The notes below the pieces were generated by a model. It made no database searches. It saw only the letters and a list, made by a program, of their open reading frames with translations, and was not told the DNA's origin. Positions 1 through 7,672 of a stretch of DNA of 47,172 bases are shown here, piece by piece. The first letter of the stretch is position 1. The number at the start of each line of letters is the position of its first letter. Both the position numbers and the translations under genes were made by a program. Source of the DNA: Acidobacteriota bacterium (GTDB lineage: Bacteria; Acidobacteriota; UBA6911; JACOSC01); assembly GCA_016179055.1 (NCBI GenBank), contig JACOSC010000164.1:1-47172 (forward strand), in the 5' to 3' direction.

Positions 1-96
1 AAGGTCTCCGACGAAGAGTGGGCTAAAATCAACCTGCGGCGTGATGATTTCCACGGCGACTGGAACTATACCATTCGACCACATCGTCAATCCTGA
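1..96 (+). CDS. ISAzo13-type transposase, C-terminal fragment (cut by window edge)
   Basis: The reading frame open from base 1 encodes 31 residues before a TGA at 94-96. It contains the stretch INLRRDDFHGDWNYTIRP, which I recognise as the conserved C-terminal tail of ISAzo13-family transposases (usual form INL..H.FHGDWNYTI.P). Only the last few percent of the protein lies in the window, so the integrity of the upstream part cannot be judged. Its presence marks the left side of the window as a site of past insertion, next to a decaying toxin-antitoxin pair. The family call rests on recall of the tail motif. Confidence 0.7.
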   Translation, partial: KVSDEEWAKINLRRDDFHGDWNYTIRPHRQS

Positions 97-258
97 CTTG
101 ATACACTTATTTAATCGCAGATCCTAAGCTCACAAAACCATTCGCTTAATTCCATCCGTCAATCCTGGTCCCAGAGAGCTGTTACATTAAACGTGGCCTC
201 GATTACTTTTGCAATCTTCTCCATTTCATGTCGTGTTGGCTCAAACGTTTTCATCTTG

Positions 259-280
259 GTGTCTTCGTGTCTTTGTGGTT
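259..280 (-). repeat. 22-nt dispersed repeat, copy 1 (minus strand)
   Basis: The 22 nt here are the exact reverse complement of 12663-12684. The motif is rich in CACAAAGACAC and belongs to a class of short repeats scattered through many metagenome-derived genomes. Here it coincides with the truncated 3' end and stop codon of the VapC-like frame. The other copy sits at the truncated 5' end of a DUF433 antitoxin. Confidence 0.75.
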
Positions 281-626
281 AAATGAACCCTACAATAATT
301 ATACAAAAACCATCATCAGAAAATCTTCCTTGCTGATTCAAACCACCAACAAATTTGACGCACACCCACGGTCGATCATCGATCTTGATGACACGGAGCA
401 GACCTAAGTTTTTTGCTTGATCGAAAAGCTTTATTGCATCTACTGCTTTATGGTGGCGGATGTTGTATCTGATCCGAGTGATAGATTCATCCAGTATATA
501 ATCAGACGTTGCCCAAATAGTACCCGCTTTTGTTTGTTGCTTGTAGTACTGGGAGGCTCTGGAATGATTCTGATCAGATTTATCTATAATGGCAATCCAG
601 GCGCTTGTGTCAACAAGATTATTTTT
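279..626 (-). pseudogene. VapC-like PIN-domain toxin lacking a start codon and normal C-terminus
   Basis: A frame of 115 codons on the minus strand begins NNLVDTSAWIAIIDKSD and continues through TIWATSDYILDESIT, the signature of PIN-domain VapC ribonucleases. Candidate acidic metal ligands are visible: the Asp of LVDTSAW, the Glu of LDES and the Asp pair of FSDDGF. It lies directly downstream of the AbrB-type antitoxin and overlaps its last codons, as in ordinary vapBC operons. There is no in-frame ATG, GTG or TTG between the upstream stop and the PIN motif. The antitoxin frame enters the toxin frame if one A is removed from the A7 tract at 622-628. The C-terminus after FSDDGF is shorter than usual and ends in a dispersed repeat. 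It may be a dead toxin, an antitoxin-toxin fusion made by slippage on A7, or an assembly error. Confidence 0.7.
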
Positions 627-864
627 TTAGCTCTTTCTCTTTCAAGTATAAGTCGCGGTCATGTTCCGCTGACCCATCAGGCGGACCGCTATCGCATAAA
701 CCTATGAGCTTAAGCAGCGGATTTTCTTCATCCGGAATTTCTTTAAGAGGTTTAATGACCAATTCCACTTTATCTCCAACTCCAAGTTGGAGTTTCTCTT
801 TGACTTCAGCGCTCAAAGAAAGATGACCGTCGTCAAGCAAAGATGAGATAACCTTAGTTTCCAT
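619..864 (-). CDS. AbrB/SpoVT-type antitoxin (VapB-like)
   Basis: This 81-residue protein starts METKVISSLLDDGHLSLSAEV and has the swapped-hairpin AbrB/MazE-type DNA-binding pattern (KVIS...DGHLSLSAEVKEKLQLGVGDKVELVI) in its first 45 residues. It is followed by an acidic and then lysine-rich tail ending KEKELKK. Such proteins bind the operon promoter and neutralise the toxin through the tail. The ATG is preceded by a modest CGGAG about 10 nt upstream and by a good sigma70-like promoter at 900-929. The downstream PIN-domain frame overlaps its end, so together they form a vapBC-type module. The antitoxin looks intact while the toxin does not. Confidence 0.8.
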   Translation of the reverse strand: METKVISSLLDDGHLSLSAEVKEKLQLGVGDKVELVIKPLKEIPDEENPLLKLIGLCDSGPPDGSAEHDRDLYLKEKELKK

Positions 865-899
865 TATATTAAACTCCGATCGAGATTTATACGCGACAA

Positions 900-929
900 A
901 TTATAGCTCTTTAATGGGAGATATATCAA
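900..929 (-). promoter_or_regulatory. Sigma70-type promoter of the AbrB/VapC module
   Basis: On the minus strand, TTGATA (929-924) and TATAAT (905-900) are separated by 18 nt, with the antitoxin ATG about 36 nt downstream. The -10 box is a perfect consensus. No other gene reads from this site. Confidence 0.65.
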
Positions 930-976
930 ATGTGGAGGCACAACAGCAGAATAGTTACAATTTTTTCATTTTCCTG

Positions 977-1031
977 GTACAGATTTCTGAAGTTGATCCG
1001 TCTTTATGTGTGGACGCACCGAGGGGTGCTT
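977..1031 (+). promoter_or_regulatory. Conserved 55-nt leader element, copy A
   Basis: This stretch aligns without gaps to 5834-5888, with 45 of 55 bases identical by hand count. Both copies lie about 60-70 nt upstream of the start codon of a secreted-protein gene (1094 and 5957). The shared core begins GTACAGATTT, includes CGTCTTTATG and ends GGTGCTT. It could be a promoter/operator, a structured 5' leader or a remnant repeat. I do not recognise it as a known riboswitch. Confidence 0.55.
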
Positions 1032-1093
1032 CTTAAAAACGTCAAACAAAAAAACTTTGGGGAATCGACTATTCCCGATGAGAGGAGGACACC

Positions 1094-2401
1094 ATGGCAA
1101 GACACCCACACCCAGCTTTGATTTTTGTGGCCGTCGCTGCCTTAATAGTGGCTGTAACGACGTCGGTAAGTGTCGGCATGAACGTCCCACAGGACACATC
1201 CGTGTTGCCGGGAGCGGGATCACTGAAGCAGGTCCGGCTTGAGTGCTTTGAACTCACAAGCATCATAAACAGGGCCGCAGAGACGGGCCGGTTCTACGAT
1301 AAAAACGGAGAGCTGCTGAAGACCAAGGGACTTCGAAAGGATCTCAGCGGAGTCAGGGACGAGCTAAGCCCGCTAAAAGAGGAATTGAGTAGGGCTCGGG
1401 GCGACAGTGCCAAAAACGAAGTCAAAAAAAAGATGAAAAAGCTTCTAAGAAGTGCCAACTGTTCGAGTCTCATGAACGAGGTTGGCTACAAGTTGTTTGA
1501 CCTGGTAAACCAGCAAGGGATTACTGGAGAAACCGCGGCCAACCTGCTCGGAAGAGAGTGGCTCGCTCCTCAGGGAGACCCGAAAGACGGGAAGGGACAC
1601 CTCAGGGCGAACGGGCGCATTAGCGAAATTGAGGGGAAAACTGACGACAAGGGGGTAGGTAACCCCTGGAAGATTGTGAAAGAAGGCGAGGTCCAGGAGC
1701 TTTGTAATAAAGGGGCTATTGTCGTTGGCGGTTGGAAAAACCCAAATCCTGTGGAGGACGGACATGTTGTGATATGCGCTCCGGAGCCCGAAAGAAATGA
1801 GCATTACCCACGCCCGCTTGTCCGCGACGGCAATGAACACGTGACCGCTAAGGGGGGGTTCCGTCCAGGCTCACACGGTGCGATACCATCGAGTGCGGCC
1901 TTCGACTACTGCAGCGGACGAGCAAATTGCCCGACGGTACCGATTTGGTACCTCTGGAAACCGTCGTACGACCCCTACCGTGCTCCGTGTCCAGAAAGCA
2001 AGACCCAGCAGGCACGCAAAACTAAGCCCTCCCAAAAGGGGAAACCTACCACGCAGGCGAAAAGCGGCGGTAGCATCCCACCTTATGTATGGCTCGGCGG
2101 AGCTGGCGGGGCGGTGGCAGCCGGAGCCGCAGCCCTTGCGAATCAATCTGGATCGGGTTCTGGATCGAGTCCTGGATCGGGCACGCCGGCCGAGAGAGGC
2201 ACCTGCATCTCAACCCGGAATTGCATCGTGTCGGTCTTAGGCAGGCCGTGCAGTTGTAAGGGTACTGTCAATGGGCCTTGCAACTGGACGGGACCAGTGG
2301 CAGGACAGGGCGACGCATGCTCACCGGGAGTGCCCTGCCGCCAGGGTCTCTCCTGCAACAATGGAAGGTGCGAGGGACCCCAGGGTCGGTGTCCGTTTTA
2401 G
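1094..2401 (+). CDS. Secreted Cys-rich protein of unknown function (435 aa)
   Basis: The start is the ATG at 1094, preceded by GAGGAGG. The N-terminus (residues 1-30) is an export signal or signal anchor. Residues 40-160 are helical and charged. Residues 190-300 contain VVGGWKNPNPVEDGHVVIC and AAFDYCSG, a pattern faintly like CHAP/NlpC-type amidase folds (a G-H-V strand after a VVGGWK strand), but I would not assign that enzyme. Residues 325-350 form a Gly/Ala-rich hydrophobic segment ending AAALANQSGSGSG. The last 68 residues carry ten cysteines, suggesting a disulphide-bonded extracytoplasmic tail. The next gene encodes a smaller protein with the same hydrophobic segment and another Cys-rich tail. 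An Oar-like outer-membrane protein follows, so the three probably form one operon. A G7 tract near 1855 is crossed in frame. Confidence 0.75.
   Translation: MARHPHPALIFVAVAALIVAVTTSVSVGMNVPQDTSVLPGAGSLKQVRLECFELTSIINRAAETGRFYDKNGELLKTKGLRKDLSGVRDELSPLKEELSRARGDSAKNEVKKKMKKLLRSANCSSLMNEVGYKLFDLVNQQGITGETAANLLGREWLAPQGDPKDGKGHLRANGRISEIEGKTDDKGVGNPWKIVKEGEVQELCNKGAIVVGGWKNPNPVEDGHVVICAPEPERNEHYPRPLVRDGNEHVTAKGGFRPGSHGAIPSSAAFDYCSGRANCPTVPIWYLWKPSYDPYRAPCPESKTQQARKTKPSQKGKPTTQAKSGGSIPPYVWLGGAGGAVAAGAAALANQSGSGSGSSPGSGTPAERGTCISTRNCIVSVLGRPCSCKGTVNGPCNWTGPVAGQGDACSPGVPCRQGLSCNNGRCEGPQGRCPF
2116..2151 (+). repeat. 36-nt exact repeat shared by two paralogous secreted-protein genes, copy 1
   Basis: These 36 nt are identical to 2924-2959 and encode the AAGAAALANQSG segment of both proteins. 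Similarity fades on both sides. The flanking tails differ in sequence and cysteine number, so this segment was either recently duplicated or is held by selection or gene conversion. Confidence 0.85.
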
Positions 2402-2483
2402 TATCAAGGCTGGAATCGAAAGAATCTTTCGGAAATCCCATCTAGGGGTTTTGTCAAAAATTTTATAGCGAGGAGGAAAGTAT

Positions 2484-3134
2484 ATGAATAAACGAGTCAA
2501 AGCAATTTCGGTGTTTGTAATCGCCATCGCCTTGATGATCAGCCCGGAAATAATCGCAGGGGTGAACAGCGGCGCAGTCGACGTGGGTGACCAAAAGGGC
2601 GACAGTAGTTCGGTGCAGGGCTCCGTTATGCCGAAGAAGAGGGCACCGAAAAAAGTGGAAAAGAGTCGAACGCCGGTGGGAAGGAAGGATCGTAAGAAGA
2701 AGCAGTCAGAAGAAGAAAAGAAGGCCGAGGCAAGCCAAACCACCAGAGAGGATCAGGAAGGGCTGCAGAACACCAATAGGACAGGTAGTTATGAGACCGC
2801 GCAAGCGTCGACGAGTACTACCGAATCACTGCCGGGCTCTACCAGTCAACCGCCGAGTGTCAGCAAAACTGACGACAGTAGTATACCACTCCTATTACTG
2901 CTCGGCGGAGGTGGTGCGGCGGCGGCAGCCGGAGCCGCAGCCCTTGCGAATCAATCTGGGTCGAGTGCCTCTAGTAACAGGAGGGACTGCAGACCGGCCC
3001 CGACGATACCGTCGAGCTGTCTTGGTATCGGTCGTAACACGCCTGCGTGTAATGCGGCTATTGAGGCGTATAGGCGTTGGTGCTCATGCAACGGAGGTAC
3101 ATTTGATGTTCATCTAGGCACTTGCAACAGGTGA
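2484..3134 (+). CDS. Secreted Lys/Glu-rich protein with hydrophobic segment and Cys-rich tail (216 aa)
   Basis: The start ATG is preceded by GAGGAGG at about 9 nt. Residues 1-25 (MNKRVKAISVFVIAIALMIS) are a signal peptide. Residues 45-130 are low-complexity, highly charged and then Ser/Thr-rich, likely disordered. Residues 135-158 are Leu/Gly/Ala-rich (IPLLLLLGGGGAAAAAG) and end in ALANQSGS. The last 50 residues contain six cysteines. It shares only the hydrophobic/ALANQSG block with the upstream 435-residue protein. It lies 82 nt downstream of that gene and 32 nt upstream of the Oar-like gene on the same strand, so co-transcription is likely. Function is unknown. The hydrophobic block could be a membrane anchor or a sorting determinant. 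Confidence 0.7.
   Translation: MNKRVKAISVFVIAIALMISPEIIAGVNSGAVDVGDQKGDSSSVQGSVMPKKRAPKKVEKSRTPVGRKDRKKKQSEEEKKAEASQTTREDQEGLQNTNRTGSYETAQASTSTTESLPGSTSQPPSVSKTDDSSIPLLLLLGGGGAAAAAGAAALANQSGSSASSNRRDCRPAPTIPSSCLGIGRNTPACNAAIEAYRRWCSCNGGTFDVHLGTCNR
2924..2959 (+). repeat. 36-nt exact repeat shared by two paralogous secreted-protein genes, copy 2
   Basis: Identical to 2116-2151 (see that entry). Here it codes for the end of the hydrophobic Ala-rich segment of the 216-residue protein. Confidence 0.85.
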
Positions 3135-3166
3135 TCTGCAAGAGAAAGGGCTCGGAGGGTAATTCG

Positions 3167-5644
3167 ATGCACAGGGGATTCACAGCGGTGTTGGTGGTTT
3201 TGACTTTTCCACTGGCCGGTTTCGGGCAAACCCTGACCGGAACCGTTGTCGATCCCCACCGGCGCATCCTCGTGGGGGCAAAGGTAGCCTTGATCTGCGG
3301 AGGGCATACGGAAACTATCTACACGGATTCTCAAGGAAGGTTCCGCTTCGACCGGCGGCCCGGCCTCGAAAACTGTATCCTGTACATCACCCATCCCGGC
3401 TTTGAGCCCTTCGAGCAGGTCGTCGGGAGGGCTCCGGAACCCGGGCTGGTTCAACTCAGATTGGGCGGAGTTAAGCAGGTCGTCAATGTATCCGCCGAAG
3501 ATAAGAAAGGCATAGCGACCGATCTGACGACGCTCACTTCGGCCTCCATTTCCGACGTTGAATTGAAAGCCATCTCGAACAACACGTGGGACCTTATTCG
3601 CTACGCCAAGGCCTTGGCTGGAACCACTCTGCGTCAGGACAGCCTCTATGTGGACGGTTTACCGAGCACCGTCGAGCCTCCTGCGGAAACCATCGCACGC
3701 ATTACGGTGAACGCCGATCCCTTGTCCGCCGAGTATGCTGAAAGCGACCAGAACCGCATAGAGATAACGACGAAAGGCGGAGATCGGCGACCGCGGTTCA
3801 ATTTCGGCGGGGCTTCTTTGGGAGCCGGAGGAAAGAGCGTTTTAGCCTCCGGTCTTCACTCGGCCTCACGATCAACAACCTTGGGTTTAACTGGACCCAT
3901 ACCCGGATTGCCCCTGACGTTTTCATCGCATGCGAGTCTTGGATACGACCGACAAGATCAAGCCATCCGGGCTATTATTCCACAGACACAAAATGGCACG
4001 CTCCTGCAGGCTTTCTCGACGGCCCCAACAACCAATGGTACAGGGTCGTTTTTCTTTAGCTCTTACTATCCGAAATCGCACACCTTCCGCGCTAACTTTT
4101 CTCTCTATCAAGCCAGAGCGTGGAGTTTGAACGCCAACGTGGGAGGACTGACGCTGGCGGAAGCAGGCATCAACAGTGGGCTCACGGCTCACGAGGCCCG
4201 CGCTACGTTTGAAAAGGACGGTGCGCGCTATATCTACCGCGGCGGTATTGTTGTCAATAACAACGACTCTCATATCTGGGCGAACAACAGGAGTCTGGGC
4301 ATAACAGTGCTGGACACCTTTGTAGCCGGCGGAGCACCGATTGCAAGCAGCCGCTCCAGGCACACGAGTTGGACCTTGAAAAATGTCGTTCAATCGAACG
4401 CCGGCCGGCGCTCTTGGAGCGCGGGGGTATCAGTTTCGCGTTCTGAGGATTCGATATCTGAACTTCCCAACCCGGCCGGCCTCATCCAGTTCGAAACCCT
4501 TCAGGCCTATTTGGACGCCCTGGCCGGATCTCGAACCGGCACGTGGTTCGTCAAACGAGGGAATGGACACGTCCGTCACGCGAACACAACCTCGGCGGCA
4601 TTCCTACAAGGAGACCTGTTGCGCTCCCGAAATGGCATTGTGAGGGGTGGCCTCCGCGCGGACTATCAGATAGGAGCCGGCGCGCTCTTGTCCCCTCGTC
4701 TCTTTGCAGCCGTCCAGCTTCGTGGTTTTACATTACGTGGGGGTGGAGGGGTATTCGTTCGTAATTGGCAGAATGACATTTTTTTGGAGTCGATCCGAGG
4801 AGACGGACGGCACCTTCGCCAGTTCATCTTGAAAGACGTGTCGCTTGCGGACGTTGGTAGCCGTTTAGAGAGCGACAAGGACATGGTAATTTCCAGAATT
4901 TCGCCGGACTTGGTTCGGCCGCGGGATTTCATGTTCAAAGGCTCCATCGAGCGCCGGCTCGGTAACTTCATCCCCGGTCTCGAATATACATGGACAAGCG
5001 GACAGCATCTGCTAGGGTCCCGCCGTCTGGCTACAGAAACTGGTTGGATGGACCTGCTGGAATCCGGGCGTCTCTCCCGGAAACACCAATTACACGCCCG
5101 GCTGCACTACGAGTGGAAAGGGCAAAGCATTGTGGCTCACTATGAGTACATCCGCTCGCACGACAACACGGACGGACCCTTCTCGTTTCCTGAGCGCCAA
5201 GATGACCTCCGCGCCGAATGGGCTAGAACCGGAGGTGTGCCCCCTCACAATTTCGATCTGGTCGGAAGCTTCAAGCTCCCGGCGGCCGTTTCGCTGTCTC
5301 TGGTAGCGACCTCACGAAGCTCCGCACCGTCCAATATTACGGCTAGTACGGACACGCCTCGTAACGGTCTCTATAACGACCGGGCGGGCAGGGCCCGAAA
5401 TAGCGGAATCGGTCCGGGTTACAATTCACTGGCGCTCTTTGGCTATCGAAGGATACCCCTGCCGCATTTTCTCGTGCGGTCCGGAGAAAAGGTCCACATC
5501 GACGTTGGGTTTCAAGTGGAGAATTTGCTGGGCAACAAGAATCACCTGGGTTTCGGATCCGTGATGGGCTCGCCACTCTTCGGAAAGCCCTTAGGCGCGC
5601 TGCCCGGTCGCTCGTTCCGATTGTGGTTCAATTTTGGGCAGTAG
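3167..5644 (+). CDS. Oar-like TonB-dependent outer-membrane protein with carboxypeptidase-regulatory-like domain
   Basis: I chose the ATG at 3167 (MHRGFTAVLVVLTF...GQTLTG), which has GGAGGG upstream and gives a clean signal peptide. The longer frame from 3122 starts inside the previous gene. The mature protein opens with a CarboxypepD_reg/Cna-B-like beta-sandwich (residues ~20-105: LTGTVVDPHRRILVGAKVAL...TDSQGRFRF). A plug-like region follows (~110-215, with SLYVDGLPSTVEPPAETIARITV and a segment ending IEITTKGG). The rest looks like beta-barrel strands, ending FRLWFNFGQ. At 825 residues it is short for the Oar group, which often exceeds 1000. Such proteins sit in the outer membrane of Acidobacteriota and Myxococcota, and their substrates are mostly unknown. 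It follows the two Cys-rich secreted proteins at 32 nt, so it may act with them at the cell surface. Confidence 0.85.
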   Translation: MHRGFTAVLVVLTFPLAGFGQTLTGTVVDPHRRILVGAKVALICGGHTETIYTDSQGRFRFDRRPGLENCILYITHPGFEPFEQVVGRAPEPGLVQLRLGGVKQVVNVSAEDKKGIATDLTTLTSASISDVELKAISNNTWDLIRYAKALAGTTLRQDSLYVDGLPSTVEPPAETIARITVNADPLSAEYAESDQNRIEITTKGGDRRPRFNFGGASLGAGGKSVLASGLHSASRSTTLGLTGPIPGLPLTFSSHASLGYDRQDQAIRAIIPQTQNGTLLQAFSTAPTTNGTGSFFFSSYYPKSHTFRANFSLYQARAWSLNANVGGLTLAEAGINSGLTAHEARATFEKDGARYIYRGGIVVNNNDSHIWANNRSLGITVLDTFVAGGAPIASSRSRHTSWTLKNVVQSNAGRRSWSAGVSVSRSEDSISELPNPAGLIQFETLQAYLDALAGSRTGTWFVKRGNGHVRHANTTSAAFLQGDLLRSRNGIVRGGLRADYQIGAGALLSPRLFAAVQLRGFTLRGGGGVFVRNWQNDIFLESIRGDGRHLRQFILKDVSLADVGSRLESDKDMVISRISPDLVRPRDFMFKGSIERRLGNFIPGLEYTWTSGQHLLGSRRLATETGWMDLLESGRLSRKHQLHARLHYEWKGQSIVAHYEYIRSHDNTDGPFSFPERQDDLRAEWARTGGVPPHNFDLVGSFKLPAAVSLSLVATSRSSAPSNITASTDTPRNGLYNDRAGRARNSGIGPGYNSLALFGYRRIPLPHFLVRSGEKVHIDVGFQVENLLGNKNHLGFGSVMGSPLFGKPLGALPGRSFRLWFNFGQ

Positions 5645-5956
5645 GCTCACTCTGACTATGGCGTATTCCCTCGTGCGACGCAGCAGGCTACCCCGTCATC
5701 AGGAGAGATAATCGCATTCGCCAAAGGCGGGTTTCGGGCCCCAACACGGGACTCTCATGCGCGGTCGGGATGGCCATCGGGGCCCTCCCAACAAGATAAT
5801 ATCTGTAAAAATCTTAATTCTTTGATTTTCGTTGTACAGATTTTTAAAGGTGATTCGTCTTTATGGGTGGACTCAGCAACTGGTGCTTTGTGGAGATGCT
5901 AATGCCAGAAGCTTTGACGATGTTAAAAACAATATTTTTTAACGGGGAGGTTTGTC
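5645..5956 (+). other. Intergenic region holding leader copy B
   Basis: No gene is seen. The first half is GC-rich with no convincing terminator. The second half is AT-rich and carries the 55-nt element shared with 977-1031. A GGGGAGG at 5943-5949 serves the next gene. Confidence 0.5.
5834..5888 (+). promoter_or_regulatory. Conserved 55-nt leader element, copy B
   Basis: Ungapped match to 977-1031 (45 of 55 identical). It lies about 68 nt upstream of the S74-type protein gene. The similarity does not continue into the ribosome-binding region, so it is not simply a duplicated gene start. Confidence 0.55.
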
Positions 5957-7672
5957 ATGAGAGACACGCTTATGAAGAAGAGAGTAAACCTTTGTTTGGT
6001 GATTTCGATTATCGCCATCTGGGCGATGCTGGCTGTAGCCGCGCCCGCCGCAGAGACATCGCAGACTATACTGTTTAGCGGTTGTGATCCTGGCCTGTCG
6101 GGTCCGGTAGACCTTAGATTCAGGCTTTTTACGGCGAGCACGGGCGGGACACCGGTCTTTGAAGAAACTCAACGGAATGTAGACGGATCCAGTGGATGCG
6201 TCTTTGTTTTTATTGGCGATGCTACGCCGGGGGGGCTTCCACCAGGGATTTTCGCAAGCAATCCGTCGCTTTGGATCGCCTTTGCAATGGATTCCGATCC
6301 GAATACGGAACTCGGCGGCGGCCGCACTCCAATCGCGATGGCCGGCTATGCCGCCAAGGCGATCAACGCAGATATGGCAAGCCAAGCGACACGTGCTAAC
6401 CAGGCCAGTCAAGCGGATAATGCAACGTTAGCCGCTAGGGCGACCACAGCCGATACCGCAACCAGGGCGGCGAGTGCCGACTCGGCCACGCGGGCGACTA
6501 CCGCGGGAAGGGCTGATACCGCAGCGAGAGCGGATGCGGCGGCCAGAGCGGATCTGGCCACGAGGTCAACGACGGCCGATTCAGCGGCAAGAGCAACTAC
6601 GGCCGACAGGGCCGATTCCGCCGCCGTGGCGGATAGAACAGGACGTCTTGCAGCCGGGACGGTTGGTGAAGGCAATGTCACGATCAACGGCAACGTCGGC
6701 ATCGGAACGACGAATCCAACGTATCAGCTTGACGTGCAGGCTAATGTGAACAACATCAGACTGGTGAAGAGTAACGGAGGCGTTAACAATAAAGCCTGGG
6801 ATTTCCTGAATGATGGAACCGCACTGACGGCGCGAGTCCTCAATGATGCCGCCACCGTTGCCACCGACTGGATGGTGGTCAATCGCTCTGGGACGACAGT
6901 AAGTAATATCAACTTTCCAAACGGCAACGTCGGCATCGGGACGGGCAGCCCCGGTGGGAGGCTTCACGTCGCCGGTGGAAATCTTGTGGTCAACGATAGG
7001 ATCGGCATTGGGACGACGAGCCTCCCACAAGACGTCCACTTTAACATGAGCAAGTCTCTGGAGGGGCTGGGCCTCTTTGCCCAGATTGAGAACACCGGCC
7101 GATTCTCCGCGGCGGGGCTTGGTCTCAAAGCATCGACCAACAACTCCTGGCGGCTTACGGCCCAGCAGTTCGGAGACGATAGGCCCGCGGGCCTTCTCAT
7201 CCAAGGAGGAACCACGGGCGGCCTCACCAAAATAGCGATCATCCCCAACGGGAACGTCGGTATCGGGGTACATCCCGGGTTGGACCCAATTAACAATATA
7301 CTGACGGTCAAGCGGAACTCGGCGACTTCTCCGATTGCTGACGCTTGGACGCAATATTCCTCACGGCGGTGGAAGACCAACATCCAAACAATTAAGGATC
7401 CGCTGGAAAAGGTGCAGCGGCTGCGCGGGGTCTCCTTCAATTGGAAGGAAGACGGCAGGCACGACATCGGACTGATCGCGGAAGAAGTGGGGCAGGTTAT
7501 TCCCGAAGTTGTGGCTTACGAGGAAAACGGCGAAGACGCGAGATCGGTGGATTATGCTCGACTGGTGGCGTTGTTGATTGAAGGAATGAAGGAGCAGCAT
7601 GCTCAGGTCAGGGAGTTGAAGTCTGAGATAGAGCGGCTCAAAGCCCGGCACATTGAGACCGCGGGTAGATGA
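5957..7672 (+). CDS. Secreted tail-fibre-like protein with C-terminal S74 intramolecular chaperone domain
   Basis: The ATG at 5957 has GGGGAGG 7 nt upstream; a second Met five codons on is possible. Residues 1-35 are a signal peptide ending AVAAPAAE. Residues ~40-130 form a compact domain (QTILFSGCDPGLSGPVDLRFRL...). Residues ~135-235 are a degenerate repeat of A-D/T-x-A-x-x-A type, probably a trimeric coiled coil. Then come repeated INGNVGIGTTNP-type strands typical of fibre beta-helices. The last ~105 residues match Peptidase_S74: Y-SSRRWK-TNI with Ser468 and Lys473 spaced five apart like the known self-cleavage dyad, then DIGLIAEEV and a C-terminal coiled coil. In phage endosialidases this domain trimerises the fibre and cuts itself off. 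Here the signal peptide and lack of phage genes suggest a cell-surface fibre. A G7 tract near 6229 is in frame. Confidence 0.85.
   Translation: MRDTLMKKRVNLCLVISIIAIWAMLAVAAPAAETSQTILFSGCDPGLSGPVDLRFRLFTASTGGTPVFEETQRNVDGSSGCVFVFIGDATPGGLPPGIFASNPSLWIAFAMDSDPNTELGGGRTPIAMAGYAAKAINADMASQATRANQASQADNATLAARATTADTATRAASADSATRATTAGRADTAARADAAARADLATRSTTADSAARATTADRADSAAVADRTGRLAAGTVGEGNVTINGNVGIGTTNPTYQLDVQANVNNIRLVKSNGGVNNKAWDFLNDGTALTARVLNDAATVATDWMVVNRSGTTVSNINFPNGNVGIGTGSPGGRLHVAGGNLVVNDRIGIGTTSLPQDVHFNMSKSLEGLGLFAQIENTGRFSAAGLGLKASTNNSWRLTAQQFGDDRPAGLLIQGGTTGGLTKIAIIPNGNVGIGVHPGLDPINNILTVKRNSATSPIADAWTQYSSRRWKTNIQTIKDPLEKVQRLRGVSFNWKEDGRHDIGLIAEEVGQVIPEVVAYEENGEDARSVDYARLVALLIEGMKEQHAQVRELKSEIERLKARHIETAGR

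Noticed and set aside
159..254. 31-codon minus-strand frame
   Set aside because: Too short and without a ribosome-binding site or family resemblance.
6581..7354. 257-codon minus-strand frame
   Set aside because: Antisense to the S74-type protein, whose coding pattern, signal peptide and conserved C-terminus are clear. The antisense frame shows no domain.
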